From NCBI RefSeq assembly GCF_001424405.1, contig NZ_LMPS01000001.1, positions 617,999 through 681,998 of the forward strand: DNA of 64,000 nucleotides, read 5' to 3'. The stretch comes from Dyadobacter sp. Leaf189. GTDB taxonomy: Bacteria > Bacteroidota > Bacteroidia > Cytophagales > Spirosomataceae. A model generated the notes under the pieces. It had not been told where the DNA came from. It did not search any database and was given only the letters and a program-made list of their open reading frames with translations. Made by a program: the position numbers and the translations under genes. Numbering within the stretch: the stretch's first letter is position 1; the number at the start of each line of letters is the position of its first letter. Positions 53,870 through 62,832 of the stretch are shown here, one piece after another.

Positions 53870-54760
53870 TTACTCATGATTTTGAGCCTTAATTACATCA
53901 ATATATTGCTTCAACACTTCCGTTTGCGAAGGGTCTGATTCGGGATAAGACATATCCATTCTCTTCAACTCCTCCACGATGATTTTCCCCACTGCAAGCC
54001 GCATGTTCCGTTTGTCGTCTGCGGGAATAATATACCAGGGCGCTTTCTTCGAAGCAGTAGCATTAATGCATTCTTCGTAAGCTTTCATGTATTCATCCCA
54101 TTGCGCACGCACTTTGATATCCTGATCGTCAAACTTCCAGTTCTTCGCAGGATCCTCAATACGTTCAATCAGCCGCTCGGCCTGTTCCTCTTTTGATACA
54201 TTCAGGAAAATCTTGACAACCCGGATCCCATTCCGGTATAGATACTTTTCAAGATTCGAAATATCCGAATAACGCTGTTTGAAGAGCTTGTCAAGATCTT
54301 CTGTCAATTCCTTGGGCAGCCTTTGTGACTTGGTCAGGATTTCTGGTTCTACTTTCACTACCAGCACTTCTTCATAGTAGCTCCTGTTGAAAATCGTAAT
54401 TGTTCCTCTCTGCGGCAGCACCTGGCTTGTGCGCCAGAGGAAATCGTGGCTTAGCTCGGTTTCCGTCGGCCGCTTGAAAGAGTGTATCTTAATCCCTACC
54501 GGATTGACACCTGAAATCACATGCTTGATCGTACCATCTTTACCTGCCGCATCCATTGCCTGAAAAATCACCAGCAATCCGTAGCGATTATGCGCATACA
54601 TCATACTTTGCAGTTCATCAAGTTCCTGTGCAGCCTCAGCTTGCAAAACTTCGTAATGTTCCTTATCCTCGTAAAAGTCCTTAACCTTCGTTTTTGCCTT
54701 CTCAATGTCAAATTTCTTGGAGCCGTCTACACGGTAGTCCGCCGGATCAAAATCTTGCAT
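53870..54760 (-). CDS. ppk2: Polyphosphate kinase 2 family protein (probably class III-like)
   Basis: A 296-residue PPK2 enzyme that transfers phosphate between polyphosphate and nucleotides. Walker A is DAAGKDGT (70-77), with the family block FNRSYYEEVLVVKV following (about 124-137) and RERFKKR-like lid residues beyond. The NRSxYEEVL form, rather than DRSWYNRAGVE, resembles the group whose characterised members phosphorylate AMP and ADP. Substrate is inferred only from that. It lies 27 bases downstream of rdgB on the same strand, so the two may be co-transcribed. Confidence 0.88.
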   Translation of the reverse strand: MQDFDPADYRVDGSKKFDIEKAKTKVKDFYEDKEHYEVLQAEAAQELDELQSMMYAHNRYGLLVIFQAMDAAGKDGTIKHVISGVNPVGIKIHSFKRPTETELSHDFLWRTSQVLPQRGTITIFNRSYYEEVLVVKVEPEILTKSQRLPKELTEDLDKLFKQRYSDISNLEKYLYRNGIRVVKIFLNVSKEEQAERLIERIEDPAKNWKFDDQDIKVRAQWDEYMKAYEECINATASKKAPWYIIPADDKRNMRLAVGKIIVEELKRMDMSYPESDPSQTEVLKQYIDVIKAQNHE

Positions 54761-54787
54761 AACATAGGTTTTACAGTTGATACTATC

Positions 54788-55363
54788 TTAAATGGATTGA
54801 AGAAAGTCCACCAGCTTCGTGAAAGCACGTGCACGGTGGCTTAGCTTCGACTTCTCCGCCAGCGTCATTTCAGCAAAGGTTCTATCGTAACCATCCGGAA
54901 CAAAGATCGGGTCATAACCGAAGCCGTTACTTCCTCTTTTATCCGGAATTATGGTGCCTTCCACTGTACCTTCAAACTGATGGTAAACGCCGTCGATCAC
55001 CAGTGTAATTACAGTTAAAAACCGCGCCTGCTTGTTTGCAAATGGAGCAAGATTCTGCAGTAGTAAAGCAATGTTATCAGCTGGCTCCCGCTGCGGGCCT
55101 GCATAGCGGGCGGATCTTACACCCGGTTCGCCATTCAATGCGGTAACTTCAAGACCAGTATCGTCGGCGAAGCAGTTGACATTGAAGTTCTGATACACAT
55201 ATTCAGCTTTACCACGCGAATTTTCAGCTATGGTTTCGTAAGGCTCGGGAATGTCAGCTTCGCAGCCTATTTCGGCTAGTGTGACCAATTCAAAATGATT
55301 TCCCAGTAAAGCCTGGACCTCAATAAGCTTATTGACATTGTTGGTTGCAAAGCAAAGTTTCAT
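54788..55363 (-). CDS. rdgB: XTP/dITP diphosphatase (RdgB/HAM1)
   Basis: Hydrolyses non-canonical purine triphosphates (dITP, XTP) to keep them out of DNA. The 191-residue enzyme shows FATNNVNKL (nucleotide-binding), ADDTGLEVTALNGEPGVRSARYAG with D67/D68, and GFGYDPIFVPDG, then KSKLSHRARA. Normal length. Upstream of ppk2 on the minus strand. Confidence 0.96.
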   Translation of the reverse strand: MKLCFATNNVNKLIEVQALLGNHFELVTLAEIGCEADIPEPYETIAENSRGKAEYVYQNFNVNCFADDTGLEVTALNGEPGVRSARYAGPQREPADNIALLLQNLAPFANKQARFLTVITLVIDGVYHQFEGTVEGTIIPDKRGSNGFGYDPIFVPDGYDRTFAEMTLAEKSKLSHRARAFTKLVDFLQSI

Positions 55364-55398
55364 AGTATTGATGTTGATAATAGCTGCGCATTTTACAT

Positions 55399-55431
55399 AA
55401 AAAAACGGCCACTCTTGTGAAGCGGCCGTTT
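55399..55431 (-). terminator. Terminator of the FKBP gene
   Basis: AAACGGCC with GGCCGTTT on the minus strand, partly paired inside, followed by a run of seven T. It lies 16 bases after the stop at 55448. Confidence 0.85.
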
Positions 55432-55447
55432 GATTTGTCTTTTTCTG

Positions 55448-56353
55448 TTAGCGTGTAGGCGGTGCAACCGGCGGAGCAGCTGGTGCACCGGTTCCTTTGG
55501 AGAAATCAATCAGTTCCATTTCAAACTGAAGTACCGAGTTGCCTGGGATTGGTCCATAAGCTTCTGGTCCGTATGCCAGACCGGAAGGAATGATCAACAA
55601 GCCTTTTTCGCCTTTTTTCATGAGCATAATGCCTTCTTCCCAGCCCGGGATCACCATTCCCTGGCCAACTTGCAAATCCAATGGCTTGCCCTGGTTTTTA
55701 GAGCTGTCAAACTCCTTACCGTCGAGGAATTTGCCTGTGTAATTCACTTTTACATTATCGCCTGCGACCGGACTTGCGCCTGAGCCTTCAACCTGAGGAA
55801 CATATACCAATCCCGAAGCCGTTTTGCGCGCTTTTCCCTGCAGATTGTTTTTCGCAAGAAAAGCATCGATCACTTTCGCGTCAACTGCTTTCTGCTTAAC
55901 ACCTGCTTCCGATTGCTGCTTCTGGAATTCTTCTGATGTTAAAACGCTCAAAACCTTTACTGTAAAGCTGATCTCAGAACCTTTTTTGATCATCGGCGGC
56001 ATTGGCTGCATCATTTTAGCAAACAAAGTATCTGCATTGATCATGAATTTCGCACTGTCACCAGTTGCCAACATAGCAAGTCCTTCTTCAAAGCTTCCTT
56101 TGAACGGAGGCGCCTGAAGTACCATTTTAACCGGATTGCCTTCTTTATAAGTGTCGCGAAGTGTGGAATCGCTACCGTTTTTTAGAACCAGATGGAAAGA
56201 CATAATATCTCCAAGCTTTGCTTTTCTGGCATCATCTTCGTGTTCGAAGATCTGATATTTAAGCCCGTTCTCCGTAACCTGCGTCTTATACTGATTACAA
56301 GAGGCCGCAAGGATCGTTATGCCCATCGCATAACTGATTGTTTTAAGATTCAT
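55448..56353 (-). CDS. FKBP-type peptidyl-prolyl isomerase lipoprotein with two FKBP-like domains
   Basis: A 301-residue lipoprotein (lipobox AASC, C19). Residues about 30-140 form a degenerate FKBP-like domain (FHLVLKNGSDST, PFKGSFEEGLAML), and about 185-285 a clear FKBP domain (VKVNYTGKFLDGKEFDSS, GMVIPGWEEGIMLMKKGEKG, IPSGLAYGPEAYG). A proline/alanine-rich tail ends the protein. It should act as a folding catalyst or chaperone in the envelope. The first domain probably lacks full catalytic residues. Confidence 0.9.
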   Translation of the reverse strand: MNLKTISYAMGITILAASCNQYKTQVTENGLKYQIFEHEDDARKAKLGDIMSFHLVLKNGSDSTLRDTYKEGNPVKMVLQAPPFKGSFEEGLAMLATGDSAKFMINADTLFAKMMQPMPPMIKKGSEISFTVKVLSVLTSEEFQKQQSEAGVKQKAVDAKVIDAFLAKNNLQGKARKTASGLVYVPQVEGSGASPVAGDNVKVNYTGKFLDGKEFDSSKNQGKPLDLQVGQGMVIPGWEEGIMLMKKGEKGLLIIPSGLAYGPEAYGPIPGNSVLQFEMELIDFSKGTGAPAAPPVAPPTR

Positions 56354-56407
56354 TTGATTGTTTTAATTTGGAATATTTGGGTGAATTTTGATAGATCAAT
56401 TTTAAGC

Positions 56408-57442
56408 TTAGTCAACGCTCAAAAGCGCCTGTTCGTATGTTGGGAGGATACTTAAGAAGTAGTCAACGGTTTCATTTACTGATTGTTCCGATCTTCCTCC
56501 GCTCGCATTCTTGTGGCCGCCGCCATTGAAATGCGTACTTGCAAGATCTCTTACCGAAAACGTACCGACTGACCTGAAAGAAATCTTGATCTCTCCTTTA
56601 CGTTCAATGAACATAGCAGACATCACCACGTTTTCGACCTGCAGTCCATAGTTAACGATACCCTCTGTTTCGCCGGTACTCGAATTGAACCTTTGCAGCT
56701 CAGCCTCAGTGAGTACCATATAAGCAGTTCTGTATTTGGGCAACACCACAAGCTTTTGCGAAAGTACATATCCCAGAAACTGCAGGCGGGAAAGGGGGGC
56801 GTTATCATAGATAAGCCGGTGAACGCGGCTGGAGTCAAACCCTGTCCGCATTAAATCTGCAACAGCGAGGTGCACATCCGCAGTCACGTTTGCGTGCCTG
56901 AAAGAGCCTGTGTCGGTCATGATACCGGCATAGAGGTACTCAGCCATTGGAACATCAAAAATCTCCGTTGCCGGCGCGTAGTCTTCCAGCTCTTTAACCA
57001 ATTGATAGACAAGCTGCGCCGTTGCTGCTGCATTGGTATCCCAGATCATCCATGTGGCAAAATACTCGGGTTCCAGATGATGGTCTATCATCATTTTGGG
57101 AGCAGGCGCTTCCTGAACTACCTTTCCGAGATCTTTTAAACGGGATAATACAGAAAAGTCAAGGCAGCAAATCAATGTAGCTTCCTGGATTTTTTTCCTG
57201 CATTTAGCTTGCTCAGAGGCTTTTTCGTAAACGAGCACCAGATCGGGATTAACCATCCAGCGCAGGTTGGCCGCATATTCGGTAGGGCTGATAACAGTTA
57301 CTTCGTGTCCTTTTTTGGATAAATAACTGGCCCACCCAAGCGAAGATCCCAGCGCGTCAGCGTCCGGGTCGCGGTGCATCGTTATGATGATTTTTTGGGG
57401 AAGGGATAAAAAAGAGCTTAACTCTTTAACGGTTTGATTCAC
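56408..57442 (-). CDS. DHH-family phosphoesterase (NrnA-like)
   Basis: A 344-residue DHH/DHHA1 protein of the NrnA group, which degrades short RNA oligonucleotides and pAp with manganese. Motifs: HRDPDADALGS (H23, D25, D27, D29), DFSVLSRL, the DHH at residues 120-122 (MIDHHLEP), and the DHHA1 end with GGGHKNASGG. Cytosolic. An upstream promoter with TTG-N21-TAATTTTG is visible. Confidence 0.9.
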   Translation of the reverse strand: MNQTVKELSSFLSLPQKIIITMHRDPDADALGSSLGWASYLSKKGHEVTVISPTEYAANLRWMVNPDLVLVYEKASEQAKCRKKIQEATLICCLDFSVLSRLKDLGKVVQEAPAPKMMIDHHLEPEYFATWMIWDTNAAATAQLVYQLVKELEDYAPATEIFDVPMAEYLYAGIMTDTGSFRHANVTADVHLAVADLMRTGFDSSRVHRLIYDNAPLSRLQFLGYVLSQKLVVLPKYRTAYMVLTEAELQRFNSSTGETEGIVNYGLQVENVVMSAMFIERKGEIKISFRSVGTFSVRDLASTHFNGGGHKNASGGRSEQSVNETVDYFLSILPTYEQALLSVD

Positions 57443-57487
57443 AGTTATTTATTTCAAAAAAGGAGTTTTGAGAGCGTAATAAGCCCA

Positions 57488-57519
57488 CAAAATTAACAAA
57501 ACTGTTGGGATTTGCTCAA
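57488..57519 (-). promoter_or_regulatory. Promoter of the DHH phosphoesterase gene
   Basis: On the minus strand: TTG (57519-57517), 21 bases, then TAATTTTG (57495-57488). One to two bases longer than the usual spacer, otherwise a good match. About 45 bases from the ATG. Confidence 0.6.
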
Positions 57520-57608
57520 TCTTCATCCCGAAAGCCTAAGTATCAGCCTGCTCTTGCGCGTTTAAATGCATACTTCCCGAACTATCAAGGATATACAATG
57601 AAAAATAG

Positions 57609-57616
57609 TAGTTTTG
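57609..57616 (+). promoter_or_regulatory. Candidate -7 element of ndk
   Basis: TAGTTTTG matches TAnnTTTG and is followed by CACC. It lies 24 bases before the ATG at 57641, which supports that start over the upstream open frame. Confidence 0.5.
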
Positions 57617-57640
57617 CACCAAAATCAATTAAGCTTTCGT

Positions 57641-58060
57641 ATGCCAACAAACAGAACTTTCACAATGATCAAGCCGGATGCCGTACAAGACGGTCACTCG
57701 GGATCAATTATCAAAATGATTGAGGAGGCGGGATTTCGTATTGTAGCCTTGAAAAAAACAAAGCTTACCTCAGAGCGCGCTGGCGAGTTCTACGCTGTTC
57801 ACAAGGAGCGCCCGTTTTATAATGATCTTTGCAAGTACATGTCTTCCGGCGCGATCATTCCGATGATCCTGGAAAAGGAAAATGCAGTTGCAGATTTCCG
57901 CACATTGATCGGGGCAACCAATCCGGCGAATGCAGAGGAAGGTACTATCCGGAAATTGTATGCAAAATCAATGGAAGCCAATGCAATCCACGGGTCAGAC
58001 TCGGATGAGAATGCGCAGATTGAAGGCAGCTTCTTTTTTGCATATACCGAACAGTTCTGA
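57641..58060 (+). CDS. ndk: Nucleoside diphosphate kinase
   Basis: Exchanges terminal phosphates among nucleoside triphosphates. The 139-residue protein starts [14 protein letters not shown], with the phosphorylated histidine H117 in NAIHGSDS and RPFY in the nucleotide-binding region. The frame continues upstream to 57614, but the -7 element and family length favour 57641. Monocistronic with a strong terminator. Confidence 0.97.
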   Translation: MPTNRTFTMIKPDAVQDGHSGSIIKMIEEAGFRIVALKKTKLTSERAGEFYAVHKERPFYNDLCKYMSSGAIIPMILEKENAVADFRTLIGATNPANAEEGTIRKLYAKSMEANAIHGSDSDENAQIEGSFFFAYTEQF

Positions 58061-58075
58061 TATCGGTTAGACCAT

Positions 58076-58113
58076 AAAAAAGCCGCCGCTACATTTGTAG
58101 CGGCGGCTTTTTT
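58076..58113. terminator. Bidirectional terminator between ndk and the fasciclin gene
   Basis: A perfect 18-bp stem, AAAAAAGCCGCCGCTACA with its complement, around TT. It has A and T tracts at both ends, so it serves both convergent genes. Confidence 0.95.
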
Positions 58114-58123
58114 ATGGAATTTC

Positions 58124-58636
58124 TTACAAAAACTTTCTAACAACAACGCTGTCAATCACATGGATCACGCCATTGTCTGCATTCACATTCGGGATCACTA
58201 CGTCGGCTTTGTTGATCGAAACAATGCTGTCGACTCTGGCAATATTCACCTTTACCCTGTTTAAAGTAAGCTGTTCGCCCACTTTCAGGTCAGATAATTT
58301 AGTTTTGTTCTTTAAAATGTGATTCTGAAGGAAAAGCTTGGCAGAATCTTTCGGAAGCTGAGTAATTAGACTTGCACTAATATTAGCCTTGCCAAATGCA
58401 TTGTTATCAGGTGCAAAAACGGTCAGGTTTTCTGTTCTCAGCGCATCGCTCATTCCCGCGTGAATCATGAGGTCTCTCAGTATACTGAACTGCTCATTTT
58501 CAAGAATCACGTCCGTGATGGTTTTCGGTTTTACCAGGTCTTTGCTATCTTCTTTACACGAGAGAACAGTTGCGGAAATTGATATTGCAATCAAAAAAAA
58601 TGTCGCCCAACGCCCTACAAAACGGTTTTTTTTCAT
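58124..58636 (-). CDS. Fasciclin (FAS1)-domain lipoprotein
   Basis: A 170-residue lipoprotein (lipobox VLSC, C27) with one FAS1 domain: the H1-like motif LTVFAPDNNAFGKA and the C-terminal GVIHVIDSVV. FAS1 domains act in adhesion or binding of small ligands; no specific role can be given. Monocistronic by position, sharing the terminator with ndk. Confidence 0.9.
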   Translation of the reverse strand: MKKNRFVGRWATFFLIAISISATVLSCKEDSKDLVKPKTITDVILENEQFSILRDLMIHAGMSDALRTENLTVFAPDNNAFGKANISASLITQLPKDSAKLFLQNHILKNKTKLSDLKVGEQLTLNRVKVNIARVDSIVSINKADVVIPNVNADNGVIHVIDSVVVRKFL

Positions 58637-58731
58637 AGCTTTCCAAATAGTTATTTTCCGTAAAACTAATGGAAAATGTATTTTAACAGTATTTCACTCA
58701 CAAATTTTTTAATCCTAATCCCAAGATCAAT

Positions 58732-59367
58732 ATGTTAAAAACAAGACAATTACTTCTCATTTGCTGTGCCATTTTGTTTGTTAACTCAGCATTCTTAGTG
58801 TCTACGGAAACTGGCGGAGAGTTTGTTAAAAAACCTGTCAAACTTTTCAATGGTAAGGATCTAACAGGCTGGAAAATAAATGGTACCGAGAAGTGGTACG
58901 TTGAAAAGGGCGAGCTTGTTTGCGAAAGCGGACCGGATAAGCAATATGGCTACCTGACGACCGACAAGTTTTACAAGAATTTTGACCTGTCGCTGCAATT
59001 CAAGCAGGAGGCTAACGGAAACAGCGGCGTTTTCTTTCGCTCAACAGTGACCGGAACAAAGGTATCAGGCTGGCAGGTAGAAGTTGCTCCGCCAAATCAC
59101 GATACAGGTGGAATCTATGAATCATACGGTCGTAACTGGCTTGTGCAGATTCCCGAGGAGAAAGAAGGTTTTCTGAAAATGGGCGAATGGAATACGCTTC
59201 GCATTCGTGCCAATGGAGATAAAGTGCAAACCTGGCTGAATGGAAACGAAATGGTGAATTTTGAGGATGCGAAAATCGGTGCCGGCGACGGATCAATCGC
59301 ATTGCAGATCCACGATGGCGGCGGTATCAAGGTACGCTGGAAAAACATCATGCTGGAAGAACTATAG
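58732..59367 (+). CDS. DUF1080 (3-keto-disaccharide hydrolase-like) exported protein
   Basis: A 211-residue protein with a signal peptide (about 1-25) and a DUF1080 beta-jelly roll: KLFNGKDLTGWK at the start, then LSLQFKQEANGNSGVFFR and the end WNTLRIRANGDKVQTWLNG. Some DUF1080 members hydrolyse 3-keto-glycosides; most are uncharacterised. No neighbouring oxidoreductase is present, so its substrate is unclear. Confidence 0.88.
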   Translation: MLKTRQLLLICCAILFVNSAFLVSTETGGEFVKKPVKLFNGKDLTGWKINGTEKWYVEKGELVCESGPDKQYGYLTTDKFYKNFDLSLQFKQEANGNSGVFFRSTVTGTKVSGWQVEVAPPNHDTGGIYESYGRNWLVQIPEEKEGFLKMGEWNTLRIRANGDKVQTWLNGNEMVNFEDAKIGAGDGSIALQIHDGGGIKVRWKNIMLEEL

Positions 59368-59542
59368 TTTTCATTCCCGCGCCCGTGGAATTCATACTGC
59401 TGAGGCGGTAGTTCGTCGGAAAGTTTTAAAGAGAAAGCTTTATGGAAAATAGATTTGTGTCAATAACAACGCAATCTGTTAGCCATGAAGCTTTTTTCTT
59501 TATTGCCAGTTCCTATTCTCACCTTTGCTTTTTCGCGTCGAA

Positions 59543-60958
59543 ATGGATGATCGTAAAGTGAAATCTCTGCAAATGCAAGCCTCCTCCCTGGATGGACGGG
59601 ATTTCAGTAACATGAACCTGGAAAATGCGGATTTCAGCTTTTCCAGTTTAAAAGGTACCAACTTCGACGGAGCTAACCTGCGCAATGCCAAAATGCGCTT
59701 TTCCGCACTGGATCAGACTACTTTCCGTAACTCAGATCTTACCAATGCAGACCTGAGTTTTAGTAGTCTCCTGAATGTGGACCTGACAGATGCGAAGGTG
59801 GAAGGCGCTAATTTTAGCTATACTTCCAACGAGCGTTCTTTCCGCTGGCAGGATCTCAACCTGATTGGCATGCTTCAAAATCAGGGTTGGGTAGGTACTG
59901 CCGTCGCCATTATCCTGGGTGCATTGTTCCTGTACGGAATGAATGCAATCCTCTTTTTTTCTGCTGCAATTTTCTACGAAGAGGAGCCTGTCAGGGTAAC
60001 ATTATATCAATACCTGGTCTTGAATGGAGTGCTTTCCGGCATCGTAACAATCCTGCTTACACAAGGTTTGACGCAGTTGATGGATGTTTTCATGAAGAGA
60101 CTATGGCTAAAACATCTGATTCTTACGATTGTCGTAGCTGTTTCCAATATCCTTTTCGGGCTTATTTTCTTTAACTACTTCGGAACTGAGATTTTCATTG
60201 CCTACGGTAACCGCTATCCCGATGAAGCAGCTCAGAATGCACCTTTGTATTGGTATATGTGGGGCCCGATTTCAGTGGCCAACGCTTTTTATTATATAAG
60301 AAGGGCTGGCCAGCAGCTTTCACGGAAGATATCTGATCAGGAATACCAGCTCCTGAACCTTGAAAAACTGAAAACCCGGGCCGAACTCGATGCATTGCAG
60401 GCGCGGATCAATCCTCATTTCTTATACAATTCCCTCAATAGCATTGCGAGTCTGGTGCACGAAGACCCCGATAAAGCCGAAGAAATGACGCTCTTGCTGT
60501 CAAAACTCTTCCGGTACACGACCGGCCGAAAAACGAGTGATTATTTTGACACCATTGAAAATGAACTTGAAATGGTGGAAACTTACCTGCAGATTGAAAA
60601 GGTACGGTTTGGCAGCAGGCTGCAGTTCAGTGTGGAAGTACAGGAGACAGGATTAAGCCAGCTGCTAATCCCCAAGTTTATCTTACAGCCCATCGTTGAA
60701 AATGCGATCAAACATGGGGTATCAAGAATGGCCGAAGCCGGGAACATTGTGGTGAAGATTTATGAGGAGAATAACTGGCTGCATCTCTGTGTACACGATA
60801 ACGGACCAGCATTCCCGGAAACAATGGGAGCCGGTTACGGGATAAAAAGTATTCAGGATAAACTTAAACTGCTTTACGGTGATCTTGCCAGGATCGAGCT
60901 CCACAACGAACCCGTAAAGACGGTGAATATCGGCATTCAAAGATCAGCAATCGGATAA
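59543..60958 (+). CDS. Pentapeptide-repeat LytS-type histidine kinase
   Basis: A 471-residue sensor kinase. Residues about 13-92 form a pentapeptide-repeat right-handed beta-helix (DFSNMNLENADFSFSSLKGT, NFDGANLRNAKM, DLTNADLSFSS). Three or so membrane helices follow (about 117-143, 154-174, 190-214). A LytS/YehU-type kinase domain comes next, with phosphoacceptor H292 in INPHFLYNSLNS and the ATP-binding NAIKHG and YGIKS motifs. Upstream TTG at 59525 is in frame but the ATG at 59543 is preferred. It pairs with the LytTR regulator 16 bases downstream. The repeat domain at the N-terminus is unusual for this kinase class. Confidence 0.88.
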   Translation: MDDRKVKSLQMQASSLDGRDFSNMNLENADFSFSSLKGTNFDGANLRNAKMRFSALDQTTFRNSDLTNADLSFSSLLNVDLTDAKVEGANFSYTSNERSFRWQDLNLIGMLQNQGWVGTAVAIILGALFLYGMNAILFFSAAIFYEEEPVRVTLYQYLVLNGVLSGIVTILLTQGLTQLMDVFMKRLWLKHLILTIVVAVSNILFGLIFFNYFGTEIFIAYGNRYPDEAAQNAPLYWYMWGPISVANAFYYIRRAGQQLSRKISDQEYQLLNLEKLKTRAELDALQARINPHFLYNSLNSIASLVHEDPDKAEEMTLLLSKLFRYTTGRKTSDYFDTIENELEMVETYLQIEKVRFGSRLQFSVEVQETGLSQLLIPKFILQPIVENAIKHGVSRMAEAGNIVVKIYEENNWLHLCVHDNGPAFPETMGAGYGIKSIQDKLKLLYGDLARIELHNEPVKTVNIGIQRSAIG

Positions 60959-60974
60959 TTTCAACACTTCAAAC

Positions 60975-61751
60975 ATGCGATTCCCTCTTAAAACAATATT
61001 GATAGACGATGAACCGCTCGCGTTGAGCAGACTGAAACGATTGCTGGAAAAGCACCAGGACAATTTCCAAATCGTAGCAGAAGCAAAAAACGGTGCGGAA
61101 GGTTTGATCGAAATCAACAAACACGAACCTGACGTAATTTTCCTGGACATTGAAATGCCCCTTTTGAATGGATTTGAAATGCTCTCCAAACTGTCAAAAA
61201 TGCCGCTGGTGGTTTTCTCAACAGCCTATGATCAATACGCGATCCGTGCGTTCGAGGAGAATTCAGTTGATTATCTGTTGAAGCCGGTTGAGAATGAGCG
61301 TTTACTTAAAACGATTGATAAGATCCGCAATATCACAAAAGCCGCCGACGCAGGAGCCGCAAATCCATACTCTGAAAATCTGCTCCGCTTGCTTGAAGAA
61401 ATGAAGCCTAAAAAGGAAATCTTCTCCTTATCGGTCAAATCCGGTGACCGAATTCTGCTGGTACCGCTTACAGATATCACGCATTTTGAGGCCGAGGAAA
61501 AATATGTTTTCCTGAATACACTCGACGGACAGAAGTACCTTCTGAATTACACACTCACTTCACTGGAGGAAAAATTACCGAAACATTATCTGCGCGTCAG
61601 CCGCGCCGCCATTGTTAATACCCACCACATCAAGGAAATCCAGAAGCATTTCAATGGAAAGTATGTGATGAACATGCGCGACCGTAAATCCTCACAGGTT
61701 ACAAGCGGCAGTACTTACAACGACGCTATACGTCATCTTCTTGATAATTAA
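60975..61751 (+). CDS. LytTR-family response regulator
   Basis: A 258-residue response regulator. Receiver domain (about 1-120) with the acidic pair DDE (11-13), phosphoacceptor D58 in FLDIEMP and K in LLKPVE. LytTR DNA-binding domain from about 150 (ITHFEAEEKYVFLNT, FLRVSRAAIVN-like HYLRVSRAAIVNT). It is co-transcribed with the upstream kinase and is its probable partner. Targets are unknown. Confidence 0.95.
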   Translation: MRFPLKTILIDDEPLALSRLKRLLEKHQDNFQIVAEAKNGAEGLIEINKHEPDVIFLDIEMPLLNGFEMLSKLSKMPLVVFSTAYDQYAIRAFEENSVDYLLKPVENERLLKTIDKIRNITKAADAGAANPYSENLLRLLEEMKPKKEIFSLSVKSGDRILLVPLTDITHFEAEEKYVFLNTLDGQKYLLNYTLTSLEEKLPKHYLRVSRAAIVNTHHIKEIQKHFNGKYVMNMRDRKSSQVTSGSTYNDAIRHLLDN

Positions 61752-62073
61752 CCGGCTCGGTTAGCTTAACTCCTTGTGAACGATTGATTTTGTAGAGGCA
61801 ATACTTATTCCTAAATTGCGCCCCTGTTTACAATTCCATATAGAATTTTAGGAAGATAATCTCCTGTTCGTCAGTAGGTTTGTTGTGTTTCTTGTAATTT
61901 GAAATGCAAATTTTTTTCTGGATTTCGGCACATAATTAACTTGCTCAGCGTACAGGTCGGTATATAAGTGATTCCCGAACAGCCGAGGAGATTAGATTTT
62001 GTCCGGAATTGATAAGATCCTTTTAGTATTGTTCAATTGTTTTGTTAAAAAAGGTTAAAGGGAGTCAGGAGTA
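61752..62073 (+). other. Intergenic region before uppS, nothing identified
   Basis: 322 bases between the response regulator and uppS. It is A+T rich. No tRNA, convincing ORF, strong hairpin or perfect TAnnTTTG promoter was found. The last 25 bases include AGGAG before the uppS start, a Shine-Dalgarno-like sequence. Confidence 0.5.
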
Positions 62074-62826
62074 ATGAAGGAGCTCATTGATGCGGGCAAT
62101 CTGCCGAAGCACATCGCCGTTATCATGGACGGTAACGGAAGGTGGGCTCAAAACCAGGGTGCAGCCCGGGTTTTTGGCCACCGCAATGCGATAAAGGCGG
62201 TAAGAGAAGTGACAGAAGGTTGTGCGGAAATAGGTGTTTCATACCTTACTCTCTATGCATTTTCTACTGAAAACTGGGCGCGTCCCGAGTTTGAGGTCAG
62301 AGCATTGATGGAACTGCTTGTCCAGTCAATCAGGAACGAGCTGCCAACTATGCTTAAAAACAATGTTCGTCTGGACACAATCGGGGACACAAAAAGTTTG
62401 CCGGGGAGTTGTCAGCGACAGCTTGCGGAAGCCATTGAAGCCACACAGGCAAATACCGGTTTAAATCTGATACTTGCATTGGGTTATAGCGGCAAATGGG
62501 ATATTACCCAGGCTGCAAAAAAACTGGCGGAAGATGTTCAGAACGGCAGTTTGACGCCGGGTGAGATCAATGAAGAAATGCTTTCCGCAAGGCTTGCCAC
62601 GGGAGCCCGTCCGGAAGTGGACCTGATGCTGCGTACCGGAGGCGACCATCGTATCAGTAACTTCCTTTTATGGCAGCTCGCATATTCCGAGTTGTATTTT
62701 TATGAAGATCTTTTTTGGCCTGATTTCCGTCGGGAGCATTTATATGAGGCGGTACTTTCCTATCAGAACAGGGAAAGGCGATTTGGAAAAACAGGCGAAC
62801 AAATAAAAGCGAATAGTGCTAAGTAG
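62074..62826 (+). CDS. uppS: Isoprenyl transferase (undecaprenyl diphosphate synthase)
   Basis: Makes undecaprenyl diphosphate from farnesyl and isopentenyl diphosphates for cell-wall lipid carrier. The 250-residue enzyme has HIAVIMDGNGRWA with catalytic D19, ALYAFSTENW-like LTLYAFSTENW, and RTGGDHRISNFLLWQ. The last motif has Asp (D191) where E. coli UppS has the magnesium-binding Glu (E213 in RTGGEHRIS). An AGGAG precedes the ATG. bamA begins six bases after its stop, so the two form a cell-envelope operon. Confidence 0.95.
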   Translation: MKELIDAGNLPKHIAVIMDGNGRWAQNQGAARVFGHRNAIKAVREVTEGCAEIGVSYLTLYAFSTENWARPEFEVRALMELLVQSIRNELPTMLKNNVRLDTIGDTKSLPGSCQRQLAEAIEATQANTGLNLILALGYSGKWDITQAAKKLAEDVQNGSLTPGEINEEMLSARLATGARPEVDLMLRTGGDHRISNFLLWQLAYSELYFYEDLFWPDFRREHLYEAVLSYQNRERRFGKTGEQIKANSAK

Positions 62827-62832
62827 AACAAT

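Noticed and set aside
57505..57640. Small ORF upstream of ndk
   Set aside because: It covers the promoter region and runs into ndk in another frame; no family resemblance.
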